A DNA stretch of 64,000 nt from Aristolochia californica. Its lineage: Eukaryota; Streptophyta; Magnoliopsida; Piperales; Aristolochiaceae. The stretch covers positions 60,189,314 through 60,253,313 of the forward strand of contig JARWKL010000001.1 in assembly GCA_029961685.1 (NCBI GenBank), in the 5' to 3' direction. Below are positions 58,850-64,000 of the stretch, piece after piece. The notes beneath the pieces were generated by a model. The model was not told where the DNA came from, ran no database searches, and saw only the letters and a program-made list of their open reading frames with translations. Within the stretch, counting starts at the first letter, position 1; every line of letters starts with the position of its first letter. The position numbers and the translations under genes are program-made.

Positions 58850-61117
58850 TCAAGATTTGATCTGCACCCAACTGACACCAGGGTCCTTCCTCAGACCTTG
58901 ATCTCTCATCCTCTTCCTTGTTTCTTCTGCTTCATCCCACTTGTGAGTCACTGAAAGTACATTGTATAATGTAACAAATGATGCTTTATCTTCATATTCT
59001 GACCCTAGAACATGATCCCCTGCAATCTTAGCAAGGTCAGCATCTCCATGCAGCTTGCAAGCTGCTAAAACTATCTTCCATATGGAAACATCAGGTTCAA
59101 ATGGCATGCTCTCAATCGATCTCCTCACCCTATCCAACATGCCAACCCTGCCGTACATGTCAACCAGACAAGCATAGTGTTCCATACATGGTACAATACC
59201 ATATTTTCGAGTCATGGACTCAAAAATGTGAACACCTTCATCTACTAGACCTGAGCGACTACATGCTGTTAAAAGTGAAATGAATGTTACATGATTTGGT
59301 CTGATCCCATACTTCTCCATATCCCCCAAGAGTTTTAGAGCCTCGGCACCATTCCCATGTTGAGCAAACCCTGTGATCATAGAATTCCACGATACAATAT
59401 CTTTCTTAGTCAACTCTTCAAACAGTTTATTGCTATCCCCTAAAGCTCCGCAATTAGCATACATGTCCAAAAGAGAACTATTTGTGAACTCATCATCGTT
59501 GGTTCCATGCTTGATGCTGCATGCATGAATGCATATACCTTGATCCAAATTGGCCAAATTACCACAAGCCTTTAGGACACAAGATATAGTAAAACAGTTG
59601 GGATTGATTGCAGCCAGTTGCATTCTTTTGAAAAGCTCCAGTGCATCAGAATCAAAACCCAGCAGAGACAAACCCGATATAAGTGTTGTCCATGAGATAA
59701 CAGTCCTTTCTTGCATCTTATTGAAAAGCTCTTGAGCTTCATTAACAAAACCTGCCTTTACTAGACCATCCAAAAGTGAGTTCTGAACCATTGAATCTGA
59801 ACCAAATCCATGTTTAATTGCATGGACATAAGAAATTCTTTCATGTCCCAAACAAGAATTCATCAAAACCACAAAAGTAGCATGATCCGGTTCTAAATTC
59901 AGGCGATTCATATCAATAAAAAGTTTAACGGCCTCAGAAAAGTTCTCATTTTGCCCAAGCCCACATATCATTGAATTATATGAAATAGTATTCCTCTCAG
60001 GCATGTGCCTAAACACTTTCCAACTCTCTTCAACACACCCACATTTCATATACATATCAATCAAAGCAGTATTAACTGCTAAATCTCTTTGAAACTCTGA
60101 TTTCTGTATGATGCCATGGAGAACTCTACCAAGTTTAACATGTTTTAGACTGCTACAACCTCTGAGAATGCTAGAAAAAGTAATATCATTTGGAAAAAGG
60201 CCCCTCAATCTCAATTCTTGGTAAAACTGCAATGCTTTTTCGTCCAAAACATTTTGAGAAAAACCAACAATAATTGCATTGTACAAAGCAATATCAACAG
60301 AGAAGATGTTCCTAAACACCTTTTCTGAACTTTCCATGTCACCAAATCTACCATACATATCAACAAGTGAGGTTCCGACAAAGCAGTCAAAATCTAATCC
60401 TGTTTTTATGCTAAACACATGGACCTGCTCCCCAACTTCTATTTCTAAGTTGGCAGAGGCCTTGATTAAACTACCAAAGGTAAACTCACTAGGTCTCAAG
60501 TCAAAATCCCTTCGGGCTTCTAGAAACAAATTCACAGCTTCTTGAAAATAACCAAAGCTCACAAGGCCAGAGATCATAGAATTGTACATGACTGGATCAC
60601 TCACTGTACACTGACCGAAAATTGAAGTTGCAGACTCCAAGTCATTGAACTTTGAATACATGTCGACCAAAGAAGTTTTCACAAATGGGTCATTCTCAAA
60701 ACCTGAGACAATCACTTGAGCATGAATTTGCTTACCTCGATCAACGGACAGAAGCTTAGAACATGTCACAATTAAACTTGAAAAGACGAAGTTGTTAGGA
60801 CTCAATGCTGCTCCTTGTAGTTCTGGAACAAGTGAGAAAGCAGACCCAGGATTGCCTGACCGAGAATAGCCAGAAATTAATGTGGCAAAAGAGACTAAGT
60901 TCCTTTCTGGCATTTCATCAAAGACTTTTTCTGCAGAAAGATAATCCAAAGATTTGCAATAGATATTGAGAAGATGATTATACAGTAAGGTTTCAGGGAG
61001 GAAACCACATTTGATGATTTGGGCGTGAATGGTTTTTCCTTCATTGACTACCCGCTGGCTTGCATAGAGTTTGATTGCAGATACAATGGAATTTCGTGTT
61101 GGGGTTGATATTCCCAT
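58850..61117 (-). CDS. PLS-type pentatricopeptide repeat protein, short E type
   Basis: A single open frame of 755 aa from MGISTPTRNSIVSAIK. Repeats of the P-L-S pattern run from about residue 35 to 660, for example LLNIYCKSLDYLSAEKVFDE, SLVDMYGRFGDMESSEKVFR, ALIDMYMKCGCVEESWKVFR and DIVSWNSMITGFAQHGNGAE. The C-terminus (PFEPDVSIWKIVLAACKLHG ... GLRKDPGVSWVQIKS) is an E domain that stops early in E2. There is no DYW deaminase domain. Proteins of this class bind specific organellar RNAs, usually for C-to-U editing with a DYW partner in trans. The N-terminus is Ser/Thr/basic and lacks acids for the first 25 residues, compatible with an organelle presequence but not conclusive. Lack of introns is typical of the family. 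The PPR fragment at 3286-4077 is a different family member. Plus-strand frames inside it are shadows. Confidence 0.95.
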   Translation of the reverse strand: MGISTPTRNSIVSAIKLYASQRVVNEGKTIHAQIIKCGFLPETLLYNHLLNIYCKSLDYLSAEKVFDEMPERNLVSFATLISGYSRSGNPGSAFSLVPELQGAALSPNNFVFSSLIVTCSKLLSVDRGKQIHAQVIVSGFENDPFVKTSLVDMYSKFNDLESATSIFGQCTVSDPVMYNSMISGLVSFGYFQEAVNLFLEARRDFDLRPSEFTFGSLIKASANLEIEVGEQVHVFSIKTGLDFDCFVGTSLVDMYGRFGDMESSEKVFRNIFSVDIALYNAIIVGFSQNVLDEKALQFYQELRLRGLFPNDITFSSILRGCSSLKHVKLGRVLHGIIQKSEFQRDLAVNTALIDMYMKCGCVEESWKVFRHMPERNTISYNSMICGLGQNENFSEAVKLFIDMNRLNLEPDHATFVVLMNSCLGHERISYVHAIKHGFGSDSMVQNSLLDGLVKAGFVNEAQELFNKMQERTVISWTTLISGLSLLGFDSDALELFKRMQLAAINPNCFTISCVLKACGNLANLDQGICIHACSIKHGTNDDEFTNSSLLDMYANCGALGDSNKLFEELTKKDIVSWNSMITGFAQHGNGAEALKLLGDMEKYGIRPNHVTFISLLTACSRSGLVDEGVHIFESMTRKYGIVPCMEHYACLVDMYGRVGMLDRVRRSIESMPFEPDVSIWKIVLAACKLHGDADLAKIAGDHVLGSEYEDKASFVTLYNVLSVTHKWDEAEETRKRMRDQGLRKDPGVSWVQIKS

Positions 61118-62640
61118 AGTAACATTTGTAACTCAATGGGAATTCTTACTTTATCAAGCTAATTTAAATGTACGGTGACCCCACATAGACATAACAATCC
61201 CATCTGCAAGTTTATGATTGGAAAAGAGTTAAGAGCACAAAAATGAATATGAGAAGCAACTTCACATGAAAAAGATAAACAACCTCAATAAATTTTAGGA
61301 TGGTTTTTTCCATAAAAAAGGGTTCAAGTCTAAACAAAACATGGAGATTGAGAGAAAGGGCGGACAAAGAGAGCATCATGAAGCATCATCATGCTTTCTA
61401 TCTAAAACCAAATAGAATGGACCAAGAACTTGGTTTGTATGGGAAGGTGAGAATGAAGAAATGCATAAAATAACTAAAATTTGATTATGTTCCAAGTTCA
61501 CATGATAGCTTTCAATGTTGAGGAGAACTATGTCAGCCTGCAATGCCTTTGTATTAGACCATTCAAAACTATTTTTCAAAATTTTTAAACTGTTTGTTTT
61601 CACAGAAACAAAGAGCTGAAAATGAAGAAAATATATGAAACCTTTTCCAAGACATCCTTTATGCAATCCCAAGTCGGCACCTCCAACTCATTTGAATCAA
61701 CCATCAGCATCAAAAGGATAATATAGAGGGGTTAAACATTAGTAGGTAGATATCAAGATTTTGATGATCCTAATACAAAGCATTTAACTTTACTAGCCAG
61801 AACGACACTGGAATCCAGTAATAAACATAATTCACTTAACAAGTACAGACACAAATATGTCTAAGCTCAAGCATATGTCTTCAACACTAAATTTGTTCAC
61901 ATCTTACTTAAAGTGAACGATCGTAGGAACAATCTTCAAACAAGACGACATAAAATGTAATTAGCTATTGACCATCTTGAAGAAAGGAAAAACTCTGAGA
62001 CATTTCAGCAAACGGTTTACAGACTTCATACATCCAGACACTCTGTTTTCCCATGACACAATCATCAGCAACACCAAAGGATAAAGCTGAAAAGCATTCC
62101 CAGTAGCATTAAAAAAAGGAGAGAGAGAGAGAGGTGAAACAATAAATGACACGAAAACCTCGAGTTGAGGACTGACTAAAATTTCTGTACTATCATCAAA
62201 ATCAGTTTGAGCCAAAAATAAAAACTTCAAACTAAGTATCCGCCAAATTCAGTTAAATGAAACTCACCCAAAAGAAGAAGAGAAATCAATGTAGGTGCCT
62301 GAGACAGCAAGTCCTCGTCCGGGGGACAAACAGAGACTGCGAGGAGAAATAAGACAGAAAGAAGACGCGGGAATGGGAGCGAATTTCTGTGGGCCAACAA
62401 CTTTGGGTTTTCTCTTCATAAACGGGGCCTGGACTCTCATTGAAATAGCCCACTAAACTCCCAATAATTTTAAATATTTGGCATTGCCAATATATTTTAA
62501 ATATTTTAGCATTTCTTGCAAGTGGTGAGACGGTAGACTGCACAAACTTGGTTTCAAAATTTAACCTATTTGGTTTGAGAGCTAACACATCTCTTTCATT
62601 ATATATTGTCAAATATTAACTTTATTGTAATAAATAAAAA
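61118..62640 (-). promoter_or_regulatory. Upstream region of the PPR gene
   Basis: No second gene is recognised. The part near 62230-62400 (CCTGAGACAGCAAG, CGTCCGGGGGACAAACAGAG) is GC-richer and could be the first, non-coding exon of the PPR gene with an intron across 61.2-62.2 kb. This is inference only. Small open frames here have no recognisable motif. Confidence 0.3.
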
Positions 62641-63230
62641 TAAAAATACGATAATAATAATAATAATATTATATTTTTTTGTACGAGAGGCGGAGCGAGG
62701 AAGGAGAAAAGAGGCAAGTGATATGAGTGACATCGCTGTGTTCTAGACCATGTATCACGACTTCATATGTCACAACTGTATACAGAGGAAAAATCTTTAA
62801 AAAAAATAAAAATTATTAAAATTTTATTTGTATTCATATAAACAATTTTTAGAAAATTACTTATGATTTGAAAAATATTCAAATATGCCCATTTTTCAAT
62901 GTTAGACACTTAAAGAGAAAGTAATGTTACATATCGATTGTATTGATTAATACGTAACATGTAACATCCAAATACTATGTTTTTTTATAATCGAAGACCT
63001 ATCGACCGATAAGATCTACATGATTCTATTTGAACATGGCCTACCAAATGCAACCCAACTATAGGTGAAAGAAATTTTTCAGTAGGGTTGGTTATTTTAC
63101 TTTTTTTATGTATTAAAATTAGATTAACTATACTTAGAGTAAAGTTATGTAGGCAATGTCAATGGTATTGTAAGGGTATGTGGGTATTAGTTCAAAAATC
63201 AAAGTAATTATGTCCTATGTCAAAGGCAAA
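62641..63230. other. Intergenic AT-rich sequence, nothing recognised
   Basis: Contains a short (AAT)n patch near 62651-62670. No coding or RNA feature could be supported. Confidence 0.4.
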
Positions 63231-63240
63231 GTATATAAAT
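63231..63240 (+). promoter_or_regulatory. TATA box of a possible edge gene
   Basis: GTATATAAATAACCC lies about 25 bp before the first open frame with an ATG (63257). The spacing and context fit a plant core promoter. Confidence 0.45.
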
Positions 63241-63256
63241 AACCCAACATAATTCC

Positions 63257-63541
63257 TTGTGTGGACTTATACCATCCATACAAAATTTTATGTATCATGC
63301 ACTTGTTTTGGGTTGTCGTCATCTAAAGCTTGTTAGGCTTCTATGCCTTCAAAATTCCCATATGTGGACGTCCCTTGGGACCCCACAGTACCAGGAGGAA
63401 GAAGAACCAGAAGCAGCAGCAAAAATTGAAGTCAAATCTAATCAACTCAAGACTATAAAGAATTTGCTTTCGATCAAAGCAAAAGATGTTTTTTTCTTGA
63501 ATGTAGGAGACAAGTCAATTAGTTGTGGCCCCCCAAACTGA
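63257..63541 (+). CDS. Unidentified open frame at the right edge
   Basis: A 94-codon frame (MCGLIPSIQNFMYHALVLGC ... QEEEEPEAAAKIEVKSNQLK ... FFLNVGDKSISCGPPN) starts close behind a TATA box. The ATG at 63257 may be too near the transcription start; a second in-frame ATG (63290) or one in another frame is possible. The middle is acidic then basic. I recognise no domain. Another open frame overlaps at 63523-63717. A gene with introns running out of the window is possible, as is no gene at all. Confidence 0.25.
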   Translation: MCGLIPSIQNFMYHALVLGCRHLKLVRLLCLQNSHMWTSLGTPQYQEEEEPEAAAKIEVKSNQLKTIKNLLSIKAKDVFFLNVGDKSISCGPPN

Positions 63542-64000
63542 GCTCAACATCCAAAACAGTCCAAACCAATTGCAGTGGACTGGTCAGGAGAGACACTTCT
63601 CTCAGCTTAGACATGCTTGAAGCAAAAGGTTGTTTGAAATTGCTGCAAAAGGTGTTGCCTGAAAGAGGAGATCCCCTTCTTACATTTTCAACCCAGAATG
63701 GAACTCTATGGACCTAACAAACAAAAGCACTATTTCCCCTTCTTTTTGGGTGTTCTCTGAACAGTCAGAAGCTATAATGTTGATAGTCTTAAAAGACTCC
63801 AAAGCAAGGTGGATGGCCTATGGCATGTCTCAGATTTTCTAAGTGAAGGTTTCAGCCATTCTTTTTCTCCTTCAAGAGAGTCCACCCAAGCATCCGCAAG
63901 TTTTTCGTAAGTATTATTCATTGTAAATCTTCAAACAGATACAAAAAACTCTATTATTTACTAGCTATGCAAAAAAAGTTATACCATTTGCTACTTACAG

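Overview
This window looks like plant nuclear DNA, probably a dicot or other non-grass angiosperm. Genes are intron-rich with GT-AG splice sites, one pentatricopeptide repeat (PPR) gene is intronless, spacers are very AT-rich, and small plant-type transposons (TRIMs, TAA-flanked MITEs, a hAT-like element) are abundant. Nothing bacterial or organellar was seen. All gene models were built by eye from splice sites and family similarity; no search was run.

Five ordinary genes are well supported, all on the minus strand. (1) A 14-exon DUF707 gene (CDS 12915-17754, 410 aa). (2) A mitochondrial-type ribosomal protein uS17 gene (23627-24323, 105 aa). (3) A SURF6/Rrp14 nucleolar protein (29686-30690, 334 aa). 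(4) An SGF29 homologue, the SAGA-complex H3K4me3 reader (nine exons, 45867-51655, 271 aa). (5) A PLS-type PPR protein with a short E domain (58850-61117, 755 aa).

The rest is a mosaic of duplications and nested transposons. 0-10 kb: one copy of a segment repeated at 38.4-41.6 kb and partly at 42.06-43.6 kb. It is interrupted by a 3.9 kb TIR element (2445-6316, TSD TAA) carrying a PPR gene fragment, and by a 2.8 kb non-autonomous LTR element (7077-9894) sitting inside a MITE. 20-35 kb: inverted repeats at 21.6-22.5 and 33.1-34.8 kb enclose the uS17m and SURF6 genes. These two genes carry homologous ~1.6 kb upstream segments (24.58-26.16 and 31.39-33.02 kb). 26-38 and 44-46 kb: a small family of methyl-CpG-binding-domain (MBD)-like genes and gene pieces. 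One set lies at 26.85-28.9 kb (minus), an inverted pseudogene set at 35.2-37.9 kb (plus), and a diverged gene at 44.2-45.2 kb. The 26 kb set and the 44 kb gene both lie next to an orphan RNase H-like fragment and SGF29 3' sequence, so the 26 kb block looks like a decayed inverted copy of the 44-47.5 kb locus.

The most interesting points are the MBD-like family with its head-to-head inverted copies, the shared upstream regions of two unrelated housekeeping genes, the large foldback with abutting transposon ends near 5.1 kb, and a 302 bp TRIM at a junction between two duplicated segments. The stretch 52.1-58.8 kb and the right edge (62.6-64 kb) hold no gene that could be identified, although a TATA box and an open frame near 63.2 kb suggest the start of one.
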